Shown here piece after piece: positions 9,996 through 18,654 of a stretch of 62,491 nt of DNA (its first letter is position 1; each line of letters begins with the position of its first letter). The DNA is from Burkholderia latens (lineage in GTDB: Bacteria; Pseudomonadota; Gammaproteobacteria; Burkholderiales; Burkholderiaceae): the NCBI RefSeq assembly GCF_902499045.1, contig NZ_CABVPL010000046.1:1-62491 (forward strand), written 5' to 3'. A model generated the notes under the pieces. The model did no database searches and was not told where the DNA came from. It saw nothing but the letters and a program-made list of their open reading frames with translations. Position numbers and translations under genes: made by a program.

Positions 9996-12272
9996 TCAGA
10001 AATCCACCTTCATGCTGACGGCGACCGTGCGGCCGGGCGACGTATACGCGTCGAGCACCTGCGAATCGGCCGCGATCCCGCGCACGTCCGACCAGTTCCA
10101 GTACTTGCGGTCGAACAGGTTGCGGATGCCGATCGACGCGCTCACGTGCTTGTTGAAGCGGTAGCCGCCGCGCAGGTCGACGACGAACGACGACGGCGGC
10201 GCGAAGCATGCGTTGTTCGAGCAGTCGGACCGATCGATGTCCTTGTCGCGTTTGGCGGCCTGGAACAGCAGGTCGGTCTGCACGAACCAGCGTTCGCCCG
10301 GCTCGTAGCGCACGCCGAACACCGCCGAGAACGGGTTCACCGTGTTCAGCGGCTGGCTCGCCGCGCCGTCGTTCTGCGTCGAGCCCTTCGTGAACGCCAT
10401 CGCCGTCTTCAGCGTGATGCCGTTCGGCATCACCCATTCGGCGCGGCCTTCGAGCCCGTGGATGCGCGCGTCGGCGAAGTTCACGTACTGGAATACGAAC
10501 GGGTCGGCCGGGCGGCCGCTGCCCGCGATCGTCGTGCGCGAGATGAAGTTGCGGTAGCGGCCGGTGAACGCGGCCGCGCTGTAGCGCACGACGCCGTAGC
10601 CGGTGCCGGCCTTGCCGCGCAGGCCGGCTTCGAACGTGTCGCTGGTTTCCGGCTTCAGGTTCGGATTGCCGATCGACGTGTAGCCGTACACCGGGTTCGA
10701 GAAGCTGCTGTTCACCTGGTCGGGCGTCGGCGCACGGAAGCCGTGCGCGTACTGCACGTACGGGATCAGCGCGGGCGCGATCTCGTACAGCACCGCGACA
10801 CGCGGCGACACTTCGTTCGCGCTCGTCGACACGGCCTTGCCGGTGAACAGCGGATCGTTTTCGGCCGGGCTCAACCGGTACGTGTCGAAGCGCAGCCCCG
10901 GCGTGACCAGCAGGCGGCCGTAGCCGATCTGGTCTTGCACGAACGCGCCGAACAGCGTGTAGTCGGTATCGGGAAACGCCTTGTTCGGGAATGCTTCGCC
11001 GGCGCCCGGCACCGTGCCGTCGCGCAGATTCGTCACGCGCGACAGGCTGCCGTCCACGCCGTAGAGCAGCTTGTGCGCGAGCGGGCCGGTCGCGAAGCCG
11101 CTTTCGGCGAACGCGGAGCCGCCGAACGTGCGTTCCTTGTACTGGTTGTCGCGCGAACGCGAAGGCTGCCTGCCGCGCGTCTCGAACGCGTACTGGTCCT
11201 GCTTCGCGTCCTGGTAGTAGAACTGCGCGTGCGCGGTCTGGAACCAGCGGAACGCATCGTCGCGGAAGTCGTAATCGACGCTGAAGCGGTTGCGTTCGAG
11301 CCGGTCATGGGTCGTGAGGCCGAGCGTGGCCGGCCGGTTGATCGCCGACAGCACGTCGGTGCTCACGCGCCGCTGCACGGTTTCGGCGGTGAATTTGATC
11401 GTGTCGCGCGCGGTGGGCGTCAATACGAGCTTGCCGAGCAGCGATTCCGAATAGACGTCCTGCGGATTCGACGTCGTGCGCCGCGTGCTCGCGGTGTTGT
11501 CGCTGCCGCGCGTGTCGACTTCGTGGCCGCGGCGGCCGTCGGCGATGATCATTCCCTGCACGCGGTCGTTGCCGCCGGCGGCCGATACCGTCGCGCCGAC
11601 GCTGCGATCGGCCGAGTCGTAGCTCGGCCGGAACGAGAAGTAGCGCGGTTTGCCGTAGATCGACAGCAGGTCGCGCGGATCCTTCGTGATGAAGTTCACC
11701 GCGCCGGTCAGCCCGTCGCTGCCGTACAGCGCGGAGGCCGGCCCGCGCAGGATCTCGATGCGCTCGAGCATGTCGAGATCCGCGTAGTCGCCGCGGCCGG
11801 CTTCGAGCGGACCGAACGAGAACGCGTTCGGCAGGCGGATTCCATCTTCCATCAACAGCACGCGATTGCCTTCGAGGCCACGGATGTTGATGCTCGAATC
11901 GCCGTCGCGGCCGCCGCCGAGCGCGGCGCTGCCGGGGCGGTACGCGGTGCGCCGCACCGTGACGCCGGGCTCGTAGCGCAGCGCGTCCTTGATGTTGGCG
12001 GCCTGCTGTTCGTCGAGATCGTCGTCCGTGATCACCGACACCGACGCGGCCGTGCGGCTCGCCGCGGTGGCGGTGCGGGTGGCCGTGACGGTGACGGGAT
12101 CGAGCAGCGCCGCGTCGCCGCGCGCGGCCGCGGCAACGGCAACGGTAGCGGGTGTAGCGGGCGGGTGGGCGCCTTGCGGCGGCGAATCGGCGCAAGCCGG
12201 GACGGCGGACAGGCCGAACGCGCCGAACAGCGCGGCACAGATCGGCCGCCGCGCCAGCGAATAGCAATGCAC
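9996..12272 (-). CDS. hmuR: TonB-dependent heme/hemoglobin receptor HmuR (BhuR)
   Basis: The 758-residue outer-membrane receptor imports heme with TonB energy. A signal peptide (about 1-28, ending near VPACA-DS) is followed by a TonB box region (LDPVTVTATR), the plug (INIRGLEGNRVLLMEDGIR) and the beta-barrel. The barrel contains the heme-receptor hallmarks FRAP (HGFRAPTP) and NPNL (GNPNLKPE), and ends in an aromatic residue (MKVDF). I chose the GTG start at 12272 because GGGAG sits 7 bp upstream and the signal peptide starts there; an ATG at 12380 would add 36 residues without signal character. It is the first gene after the Fur-box promoter. Confidence 0.95.
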   Translation of the reverse strand: MHCYSLARRPICAALFGAFGLSAVPACADSPPQGAHPPATPATVAVAAAARGDAALLDPVTVTATRTATAASRTAASVSVITDDDLDEQQAANIKDALRYEPGVTVRRTAYRPGSAALGGGRDGDSSINIRGLEGNRVLLMEDGIRLPNAFSFGPLEAGRGDYADLDMLERIEILRGPASALYGSDGLTGAVNFITKDPRDLLSIYGKPRYFSFRPSYDSADRSVGATVSAAGGNDRVQGMIIADGRRGHEVDTRGSDNTASTRRTTSNPQDVYSESLLGKLVLTPTARDTIKFTAETVQRRVSTDVLSAINRPATLGLTTHDRLERNRFSVDYDFRDDAFRWFQTAHAQFYYQDAKQDQYAFETRGRQPSRSRDNQYKERTFGGSAFAESGFATGPLAHKLLYGVDGSLSRVTNLRDGTVPGAGEAFPNKAFPDTDYTLFGAFVQDQIGYGRLLVTPGLRFDTYRLSPAENDPLFTGKAVSTSANEVSPRVAVLYEIAPALIPYVQYAHGFRAPTPDQVNSSFSNPVYGYTSIGNPNLKPETSDTFEAGLRGKAGTGYGVVRYSAAAFTGRYRNFISRTTIAGSGRPADPFVFQYVNFADARIHGLEGRAEWVMPNGITLKTAMAFTKGSTQNDGAASQPLNTVNPFSAVFGVRYEPGERWFVQTDLLFQAAKRDKDIDRSDCSNNACFAPPSSFVVDLRGGYRFNKHVSASIGIRNLFDRKYWNWSDVRGIAADSQVLDAYTSPGRTVAVSMKVDF

Positions 12273-12394
12273 AGGTGGTCTCCCATTGACGATGACTAGC
12301 CCGAAGGCTGGCTGGGCGACGTGTTCACCTGGCTGGCCCGTTTGCGCGCGACACGCGGCGAACGGCAAATCGAAAGGCAACTGATAACTTTACC

Positions 12395-12423
12395 AGTCTA
12401 AATGAGAATCATTATCAATACAA
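12395..12423 (-). promoter_or_regulatory. hmuR promoter with Fur box
   Basis: On the minus strand TTGTAT (-35, 12418-12423) and TAGACT (-10, 12395-12400) are separated by 17 bp. The spacer is filled by a Fur box (12398-12416) matching 15 of 19 positions of the GATAATGATAATCATTATC consensus by eye. It lies about 125-150 bp upstream of the hmuR GTG. Iron-loaded Fur should block RNA polymerase here. Confidence 0.85.
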
Positions 12424-12509
12424 GAACGAAAGGCGGCCGGTGCGGACGAACGCCGTCGGCGCGGATCGGGCGATCCGCGCTGGAAGCGCATTTCGGAGAA
12501 CGGACGCCG

Positions 12510-12737
12510 TCAGGCCAGCGATTCGATACGAATCAGCAGGTTGCGTGCATGCGCGATGAACGCGTCGTGCGTCGCGCGATCGCCGTGGCCTTCGAAGCCG
12601 GACTGCTCGGCGAAAGCGAGCTGCTCCGCGTAGAGGTCGACGAGCGCGCGGCGCCCATCGGGCGGCAGCGTACGGATCATCGACACGAGCAGCAGTTCCT
12701 GCGCGCGCAGCATGCCGGACAGCGATTGGGCGTTCAT
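12510..12737 (-). CDS. Conserved small hypothetical protein
   Basis: The 75-residue acidic, helical protein (MNAQSLSGMLRAQELLLVSM) has no signal peptide or membrane segment and I do not recognise a family. It has natural codon use and a GAGG-type ribosome site before the ATG. It lies upstream of the heme genes in the same orientation, but the Fur-regulated promoter lies between, so it is probably a separate unit. It is not HemP/HmuP, which is sometimes found at this position. Confidence 0.6.
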   Translation of the reverse strand: MNAQSLSGMLRAQELLLVSMIRTLPPDGRRALVDLYAEQLAFAEQSGFEGHGDRATHDAFIAHARNLLIRIESLA

Positions 12738-12808
12738 GCCGACCTCCTCGAACGATGCGGCGGCGGGCCGCTCATTTCATGGTAGGCGGTCGGCGCGCGG
12801 AGCGGAAA

Positions 12809-13195
12809 TCAGCCGGCGGCCGTCGCGGAGCGGGCGTCGCGCACGACTTGCGCGACGCGTTGGACGAACTCGGCGTCGACGCTCGACAGCGCTTCGCGCT
12901 TGCCGTCGGGCATCTCGACCATCAGCCGGTACGTGACGTCCTGCGTGGTCCAGGCAAGATAGCCGACGACGGCGAGCATCACGCCGACGACGAGCGCGGC
13001 GCTCGACGCGCCGATGCCGCCGGCGATGGCGGTGGCCACGCCGATCAGCGAAATCAGCGTCGGCACGAGACGATTCTTCGGGATCTTGACGACGTCGACG
13101 TCGCGGATGTCACGCAGCGGGAAGACTTGCCCGGCGGCCGACAGGCCGTTGCGCGTGACCATCACGCCGCGTTCGTTGAATGCGTTTTCCATCAT
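12809..13195 (-). CDS. DUF6232 family membrane protein
   Basis: The protein of about 128 residues has an N-terminal beta-rich segment (MVTRNGLSAAGQVFPLRDIRDVDVV), a hydrophobic hairpin of two membrane segments (about 50-85, LISLIGVATAIAGGIGASSAALVVGVML) and a soluble C-terminus (YRLMVEMPDGKREALSS). This is the DUF6232 layout; the role is unknown. I placed the start at the double ATG (13195/13192), since the frame upstream to 13246 looks like non-coding sequence. No strong ribosome site is seen. Confidence 0.75.
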   Translation of the reverse strand: MMENAFNERGVMVTRNGLSAAGQVFPLRDIRDVDVVKIPKNRLVPTLISLIGVATAIAGGIGASSAALVVGVMLAVVGYLAWTTQDVTYRLMVEMPDGKREALSSVDAEFVQRVAQVVRDARSATAAG

Positions 13196-13304
13196 GTGGT
13201 GCGTGGACGAAAACGCGCAGCGTAGCAGACTTCGTTGCCGCGTCAAACGAGACGGACTGCCGCACGATGCGTGCGGGCCGGGCGTGACGCGGGAAAGCGG
13301 GGAG

Positions 13305-13565
13305 TCAGAACTGCAGCCGGCCGTCGCCGTACAGGCGGCCCGGCACGTGCGACGCGACGACCTCGGCGATCTCTTCGTCGGTCGATTCCGCCGGCACGAT
13401 CTGACGCCGCGCGGGCGCGTCGAGATGCATCGTCCATTCGACGAGCCGGTACGGGCGGCCCCACGGCCGCTGCATTTCCACCGACACGCGGCAGCTCTGG
13501 ACGGGAAGCGAATGCTGGCGCGTCAGAATCGCGTGCAGATGGCTGAAAACGGTATCTTCGATCAT
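13305..13565 (-). CDS. Conserved hypothetical protein
   Basis: The 86-residue soluble protein (MIEDTVFSHLHAILTRQHSL, WGRPYRLVEWTMHLDAPARR) has normal coding composition and a GGAGGCC ribosome site just before the ATG. I do not recognise a domain. It points the same way as the DUF6232 gene, about 110 bp upstream of it. Confidence 0.6.
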   Translation of the reverse strand: MIEDTVFSHLHAILTRQHSLPVQSCRVSVEMQRPWGRPYRLVEWTMHLDAPARRQIVPAESTDEEIAEVVASHVPGRLYGDGRLQF

Positions 13566-13619
13566 CTTGGCCTCCGATCCTGTCTTGCGGGCAGTTTGAT
13601 GGCGGTGCCGTAGTAGTTC

Positions 13620-13648
13620 AAAAAAAAAGCCGCCGATGCTCAGGCGGC
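13620..13648 (-). terminator. Hairpin terminator (second, distal)
   Basis: On the minus strand GCCGCC / GGCGGC arms around TGAGCATC are followed by a run of Ts. Together with the hairpin at 13707-13736 it forms a tandem terminator after the porin gene. Confidence 0.75.
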
Positions 13649-13706
13649 CAACAGGGGGGGTGAGAGCATCGTCTCAGCCCAGAATTAAGCGAAACTTAAA
13701 AGCCCA

Positions 13707-13736
13707 TAAAAAAGCGCCCCGCGGGGAGCGGGGCGC
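13707..13736 (-). terminator. Rho-independent terminator of the porin gene
   Basis: Minus-strand arms GCGCCCCG / CGGGGCGC are followed by TTTTTTAT. It lies about 50 bp after the porin stop codon. Confidence 0.85.
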
Positions 13737-13784
13737 CTGTTGCCGTCGTGATCCGCGTGAGAAGCGGACAGTCAAGCGAATGCT

Positions 13785-14945
13785 TTAGAACTTGTGACGG
13801 ATACCGACACGAGCGGCCAGCTGGTTCGACGAACCGTTGCCCGACGTGTTGAAGTAGCTCGTGCTCGAACCGATCTGCGCCTGCACGTTGTTGCCCGACG
13901 CCTTCTGGTAGACGACCAGGCCGTACACGTCCGTCCGCTTGCTGAGCGCGTAGTCGAGGCCCAGGTTGCCCTGGTTCCAGTGCGCCGAGCTGCCGCTTTG
14001 CGTCGCGTTCGTGTACGTGTAGCCCGCCGCTGCCGACAGCGCCGGCGTGAACGCATACTTCACGCCTGCTTCGTATGCGTTGTAGAACGTGCCCGACGCG
14101 CCTGCGGCGATCGGGGTGAACTGCGTGCGCGTCCACAGCAGCCATGCCGTTGCCGGGCCGAAGATGTAGCGGCCGCCGACGCCGTACGTGCGCAGGTCGC
14201 GGATGTTCGTCAGCGCGATGTTCGCGATCGACGTCGAGAATGCCGGCGTCGACTGGCTCGGGAAGCGGATGTCCGTGTATGCGGCGCCGAGCGCGAACGG
14301 GCCGTTCGCGTAGTTCAGGCCGAAGCTGTATGCGCGCGACGAGCCTGCCGTCGTCGTGGTGCCCGTCGTCGTCGCCGGTGCGCCGGCGAAGTCGGTCGAG
14401 TTCGAGAAGCCGTACAACGCGCCGAACGTGAAGCCCGCGTAGTTCGCGCTCTGGAACTTCACCGCGTTGTTGATGCGGCTCGACGTGAGCTGGTCGATGT
14501 CGTTCACGTGGTAAGCGTAGTTACCCGCGACCGTGTTGCCGCCCGTCGAGTAGTTCGAGCCGAGGATGTCGGTCGAGAACGAGTACTGGCGGCCGAACGT
14601 GACCGTGCCGTATTGCGCCTGGCTCAGGCCGACGTAGGCCTGGCGGCCGAAGATCGCGCCGCCCTGGCCGATCGTGCCGTTACCGCTGTTGAAGCCGTTT
14701 TCGAGCACGAAGATCGCCTTCAGGCCGCCGCCGAGGTCTTCGGTGCCGCGCAGGCCCCAACGGCTGCCTTGGGCCACGCCGTCGTCGTACTTGAACAGCT
14801 TGCCGCTGCCGCCGTTCGCGGTCTTGCTGTGGTTCACGTAGCTGATACCGGCGTCGATCACGCCGTACAGGGTGACGCTGCTTTGTGCGTGTGCCGCGCC
14901 GGCCGTTGCTGCGAGGATGGCGATGGTCAACAGTTTCTTGTTCAA
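13785..14945 (-). CDS. Outer-membrane porin (Porin_4, OmpC-like)
   Basis: The 386-residue general porin forms a 16-stranded trimeric channel in the outer membrane. A classic signal peptide (NKKLLTIAILAATAGAAHA) precedes QSSVTLYGVIDAGISYVNHS. Loop 3 and barrel motifs follow (GSRWGLRGTEDLGGGLKAIF, FGRQAYVGLSQAQYGTVTFGRQ), and the protein ends in Phe (VGIRHKF), as Omp85 substrates do. The start is a TTG at 14945 with GGAG 6 bp upstream; an ATG at 15026 would add 27 residues that spoil the signal peptide. It is monocistronic with tandem terminators. A 21-bp inverted repeat at 15051-15071 could control it. Confidence 0.93.
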   Translation of the reverse strand: MNKKLLTIAILAATAGAAHAQSSVTLYGVIDAGISYVNHSKTANGGSGKLFKYDDGVAQGSRWGLRGTEDLGGGLKAIFVLENGFNSGNGTIGQGGAIFGRQAYVGLSQAQYGTVTFGRQYSFSTDILGSNYSTGGNTVAGNYAYHVNDIDQLTSSRINNAVKFQSANYAGFTFGALYGFSNSTDFAGAPATTTGTTTTAGSSRAYSFGLNYANGPFALGAAYTDIRFPSQSTPAFSTSIANIALTNIRDLRTYGVGGRYIFGPATAWLLWTRTQFTPIAAGASGTFYNAYEAGVKYAFTPALSAAAGYTYTNATQSGSSAHWNQGNLGLDYALSKRTDVYGLVVYQKASGNNVQAQIGSSTSYFNTSGNGSSNQLAARVGIRHKF

Positions 14946-15050
14946 AGGATTCTCCGAGCGAATGAATGGCGTGTCCCAGTTGCGGTTCCGGCGCTCTCTA
15001 CGGGCGCTTTCGCGGACCGGTCGCAACTTTATCGGCGGGCCACGTAATGA

Positions 15051-15071
15051 ATATGACAGCGACTGTCATAT
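15051..15071. promoter_or_regulatory. 21-bp perfect inverted repeat, candidate operator
   Basis: Nine-base arms ATATGACAG / CTGTCATAT flank CGA. The repeat lies about 106 bp upstream of the porin start and 183 bp upstream of the divergent metQ-like gene, so it could serve either. The half-site CTGTCAT resembles a PhoB half-site, but PhoB boxes are direct repeats, so another dimeric regulator is likely. Confidence 0.5.
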
Positions 15072-15253
15072 GACGAATGTGTGGTGCCGATGCGACACCG
15101 GATTGTGCCCGGTTGTACAGCAGGGAGTTATACCGATTCCGCCTGAGATTCGATCGGGATCGGGAATATGCACATGAAATAAGTTTGGTTGGTGCGGCTC
15201 CGGTGTCGTGCCACGATGCGCGCTTCAACAACGACACGGGAGAAGAGGACACC

Positions 15254-16060
15254 ATGCGACGTTCGATCCTGACCGGCCTCGGCGCGCTTGCCGCCGCGCT
15301 GGCCTTTGCCGCGCCCGGCGCGCACGCCGAATCGCAAACGCTGAAGATCGGCACGATGAGCGGCCCCGACGCGCAGATCTGGACCGAGGTGACGAAAGTC
15401 GCCGCACGCGAAGGGCTCGCGATCAAGGTCATCGAATTCAACGACTACGTGCAGCCGAACGCGGCGCTCGACGCGGGCGACCTCGACGCGAACGGCTTCC
15501 AGCACCAGCCGTTTCTCGACAGCCAGATCAAGCAGCGCGGCTACAAGATCGTCAACGTCGGGCTGACGTACACGGCGCCGATGGGCTTCTATTCGAAGAA
15601 GCTCAAGTCGCTGAAGGACTTGCCGACGGGCGCGAAGGTCGGGATCCAGAACGATCCGTCGAACGGCAACCGTGCGCTGCTGCTGTTGCAGAAATACGGG
15701 GTGATCAAGTTGAAGGCGGGTGTCGGCACGAACGGCGTGAACGCGACGCCGCTCGACGTCGCCGAGAATCCGAAGAAGATCAAGATCGTCGAGCTCGACG
15801 CCGCGCAACTGCCGCGCGCGCTGCCGGATCTCGACGCGGCATCGATCAACACCGACTACGCGGTGAAGGCCGGACTCACGCCGGTGAAGGATGCGATCGC
15901 GATCGAGGATCTGCGCGGGCCGTACGCGAACCTGATCGCGGTGCGCGCGCAGGACAAGGACAAGCCGTGGGTGAAGAAGCTCGTCGCGGCCTATGAATCG
16001 AACGATGTGCGGAAGTTCATCGACCAGAAGTTCGGCGGCGCGATCGTGCCGGCATTCTGA
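15254..16060 (+). CDS. MetQ/NlpA-family methionine ABC transporter substrate-binding protein
   Basis: The 268-residue periplasmic protein has a signal peptide (MRRSILTGLGALAAALAFA, cut near AHA-ES) and the NlpA fold (LKIGTMSGPDAQIW, EFNDYVQPNAALDAGDLDANGFQH, GLTYTAPMGFYSKK, QNDPSNGNRALLLLQ). Relatives bind D- or L-methionine for MetNI. It has no lipobox Cys, unlike many MetQ proteins. No metN or metI is adjacent, so it is an orphan binding component. GGGAGAAGAGGA precedes the ATG. Confidence 0.88.
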   Translation: MRRSILTGLGALAAALAFAAPGAHAESQTLKIGTMSGPDAQIWTEVTKVAAREGLAIKVIEFNDYVQPNAALDAGDLDANGFQHQPFLDSQIKQRGYKIVNVGLTYTAPMGFYSKKLKSLKDLPTGAKVGIQNDPSNGNRALLLLQKYGVIKLKAGVGTNGVNATPLDVAENPKKIKIVELDAAQLPRALPDLDAASINTDYAVKAGLTPVKDAIAIEDLRGPYANLIAVRAQDKDKPWVKKLVAAYESNDVRKFIDQKFGGAIVPAF

Positions 16061-16133
16061 GCGCCGATAGCCGACGCGCAAGCCGCGACCCGCGGCCGGC
16101 CGTGTCGGCGGGCATCCCGCCAGGCCGAAAAGC

Positions 16134-16159
16134 AAATCGCCCGCGCAAGCGGGCGATTT
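16134..16159. terminator. Bidirectional hairpin between convergent genes
   Basis: Perfect 11-bp arms AAATCGCCCGC / GCGGGCGATTT with a GCAA loop lie between the metQ-like gene and the convergent AstE-like gene. T/A-rich stem ends give partial terminator character in both directions. Confidence 0.7.
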
Positions 16160-16271
16160 CGTTGGTGCGCGCGGTGAGGCGGCGCGCCGGTGGCCGGGGC
16201 CGCCCGGCACGCTCGGGCCGGCAGTACCCGGGCCGACAGCACCCAGGCCGGCCGACCTGGGTTCCCGGCGC

Positions 16272-17387
16272 TCACGCCGACAGCAGCGACCCGGTGCGAA
16301 TCGGCGTCGCGCCGGCGATGCGCGCGACTTCCATTCCGGCCGTCGCGAAGCGCACGACCTGACGTGCGTACAGCACGCCGGACACGCTGCTCTTCAGCGT
16401 GATCACGCGATCGCTCAGTGGATCGACGATGTCGGCCACTTCCTGGCCGGCCTCGATCCACGCGCCGACCGGCGTGCGGAACACGATCACGCCGGATACC
16501 GGCGCGACGAGCGGATCGGTGCCCGCGAGCGGCGTGGCCGGATGCGCGAGCGGCGGCAGCGGGGCGGGCGTGCCGTCGATCACGCCGCGCTCGGTCAGGT
16601 ATTCGACGATCGCCTGCGCGTCCTTTTCGGCGAACTCGTACGACACGTCGCGCTCGCTGCGCAGTTCGACCGTGACCGAAATCGCGCCGTTCGGGATCGG
16701 GAAACGATCGCCGAAGCGGCTGCGCAGATCCGACCAGCAGAAGCTGTGGATCTCGTCGAACGGATTGCCGACCGAATTCAGCGCGAGCAGCGACGCCTGC
16801 GCATCGAGGTAGCGCGCCAGCGGTTCGACGTCTTCCCACAGGTCGGGATTCGTGTACAGGTGCATCACCGCGTCGTTGTCGCAATGCAGGTCGAGCACGA
16901 TGTCGGCGTCGAACGACAGCTTCTGCAGCGCAAGGCGTTGCGACTCAAGCTCGGTGCGCGGCTTCTGTTGGTCGAGCGCCTCGCGCATCGCGGCGCGTAC
17001 CGCGGCGACGTTGCGCTGCGCGTCGTTCGTCAGGCGGCCTTCGATGCGCGGCAGCACGAGCGCGGCGAGGTCGTGGAAATTGCGGTTGAAATTCTGCATC
17101 GAGCCGAGCTCGAAGCGGCCGAGGTGATCGCCGAACACGTGCTGCGACAGGCCGATCGGGTTCGGCACCGGCACGATGACCACTTCGCCGCGCAGCTTGC
17201 CGGCCGTCTCGAGCGCGGCGATCTTGCGGCGCAGCAGCGCGGCGACCAGCATGCCGGGCAGTTCGTCCGCATGCAGCGACGACTGGATGTAGACCTTCCT
17301 GCCGCCGCGCGGGCCGTAGTGGAAGCTCGTGATCTGGCGTTCGGTGCCGATGGCGGGGGAAATCAGCGGATGGGTCTGCGTTTGCAT
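16272..17387 (-). CDS. Succinylglutamate desuccinylase/aspartoacylase-family deacylase (module A)
   Basis: The 371-residue zinc hydrolase belongs to the AstE/AspA group (COG3608-like). Metal ligands are His39 and Glu42 in SLHADE and a later His in VLDLHCDN. The C-terminal part (about 285-371, VSGVIVFRTPVGAWIEAGQEVADIVDPL) is a biotinyl-like beta domain found in this subgroup. Such enzymes remove acyl groups from N-acyl amino acids. It follows the amino-acid-binding protein and LysR genes on the same strand. A paralogue of exactly the same length lies at 56575-57690 with the same partners. True astE of arginine catabolism sits with astCABD, which are absent here, so the substrate is unknown. 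Confidence 0.85.
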   Translation of the reverse strand: MQTQTHPLISPAIGTERQITSFHYGPRGGRKVYIQSSLHADELPGMLVAALLRRKIAALETAGKLRGEVVIVPVPNPIGLSQHVFGDHLGRFELGSMQNFNRNFHDLAALVLPRIEGRLTNDAQRNVAAVRAAMREALDQQKPRTELESQRLALQKLSFDADIVLDLHCDNDAVMHLYTNPDLWEDVEPLARYLDAQASLLALNSVGNPFDEIHSFCWSDLRSRFGDRFPIPNGAISVTVELRSERDVSYEFAEKDAQAIVEYLTERGVIDGTPAPLPPLAHPATPLAGTDPLVAPVSGVIVFRTPVGAWIEAGQEVADIVDPLSDRVITLKSSVSGVLYARQVVRFATAGMEVARIAGATPIRTGSLLSA

Positions 17388-17583
17388 GATGAGGGGAGGG
17401 CGGCGCAGCCGCGAGTGATCCGGTATGCGGGGAAGATCGATTGTACGTTGCCTGCCGCGAACCTATCAAACCGGTTCGCGGGCACGTCGTTTTCCGTTTC
17501 GAATCATCGTGTTGGCGCGTAAAAAATAACGCGGCCGCAGCCCTTCGCGGGTGCGCTTTCGGCAACTTCCTGACGCCGCGCGC

Positions 17584-17612
17584 AAAAAAAACGGGCTCCA
17601 TACGGAGCCCGT
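17584..17612 (-). terminator. Rho-independent terminator after the binding-protein gene
   Basis: Minus-strand arms ACGGGCTCC / GGAGCCCGT around GTAT are followed by seven Ts. It lies about 35 bp after the stop at 17646 and would partly separate this gene from the downstream deacylase gene. Confidence 0.85.
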
Positions 17613-17645
17613 CTGCGCGGATGAGAAGCGCGCTTTTACGCGGTA

Positions 17646-18428
17646 TTACTTGCCGTACACGTCGAAATCGAAGTACTTCTTCGCGATCTTCTGGTACGTG
17701 CCGTCCTTGCGCATGGCCGCGATCGCGCCGTCGATCTTCGCCTTCAGGTCGGTGTCTTCCTTGCGCAGACCGATGCCGGCGCCTTCGCCGAGCGTCTTCG
17801 GATCGTCGAGATCCTTGCCGGCGAAATCGAAGTTCGCGCCGCGCGGCGTCTTCAGGAAGCCGATTTCAGCCTGCACCGCGTCCTGCAGCGCGCCGTCCAG
17901 ACGGCCCGAGATCAGGTCCGCGTAGACCTGGTCCTGGTTCTGGTAAGGCACGACCGTGACGCCCTTCGGCGCCCAGTACGTCTTCGCGTAGGTTTCCTGG
18001 ATCGTGCCCTGCTCGACGCCGACCGACTTGCCCTTCAGCGATTCGGCCGTCGGCATCAGGCCGGCGCCCTTCTTCGTGACGAGACGCGTCGGGGTGTTGA
18101 ACAGCTTCGACGAGAACGCGATCTGTTCCTGGCGCGCCGGCGTCATCGACATCGACGACAGCACGCCGTCGAACTTGCGAGCCTTCAGTGCCGGGATCAT
18201 CCCGTCGAAGTCGTTTTCGATCCACACGCACTTCGCGTTGATGCGACGGCAGATTTCGTTGCCGAGATCGACGTCGAAGCCGACCACCTTGCCGTCAGGC
18301 CCTTTCGACTCGAAAGGCGGGTAGCTTGCGTCGACGCCGAAGCGTACGGTCGTCCAGTCCTTTGCATAAGCAGTGCCGGCCGATACGGCGAGCAGGGCCA
18401 CGGTCACAGCCGCAAGAATCTTTTTCAC
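17646..18428 (-). CDS. Polar/basic amino acid ABC transporter substrate-binding protein (module A)
   Basis: The 260-residue periplasmic class F binding protein resembles lysine/arginine/ornithine- and histidine-binding proteins. Signal peptide MKKILAAVTVALLAVSAGTA is cut near AYA-KD. Ligand-site blocks are FGVDASYPPFESKGPDG, VGFDVDLGNEICRR, and FDGMIPALKARKFDGVLSSM. No permease or ATPase gene is adjacent, so it must use a transporter encoded elsewhere or serve as a sensor. Its paralogue at 55748-56521 shares these blocks and the same two neighbours. Confidence 0.9.
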   Translation of the reverse strand: MKKILAAVTVALLAVSAGTAYAKDWTTVRFGVDASYPPFESKGPDGKVVGFDVDLGNEICRRINAKCVWIENDFDGMIPALKARKFDGVLSSMSMTPARQEQIAFSSKLFNTPTRLVTKKGAGLMPTAESLKGKSVGVEQGTIQETYAKTYWAPKGVTVVPYQNQDQVYADLISGRLDGALQDAVQAEIGFLKTPRGANFDFAGKDLDDPKTLGEGAGIGLRKEDTDLKAKIDGAIAAMRKDGTYQKIAKKYFDFDVYGK

Positions 18429-18654
18429 TCGGTGACTCCTCGTTTTGTTCGATGGGTGCGCGGTTGTGCCGCGCCGTAAGCCTTCGGCCCGGCGCGGTTT
18501 CGTGCCGGACTGTCCGTTTCGCCTGCCCGATGCGGGCGCGCGACGTGCGCAAGATTATCAAGACAAAATACCGGCAGGGCGCCTAGGACATGCCCCGATA
18601 CCGGACCGGACGGCCGCGCATGCGCCGCGCGACCGTTTCAGACCAAGGAACGAT

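Noticed and set aside
15051-15071. Pho box reading of the inverted repeat
   Set aside because: CTGTCAT half-sites are inverted here, while PhoB boxes are direct repeats with 11-bp period, so PhoB control was not claimed.
16272-17387. True AstE of the arginine succinyltransferase pathway
   Set aside because: No astC, astA, astD or astB is adjacent, and the protein carries a C-terminal biotinyl-like extension, so only the family was assigned.
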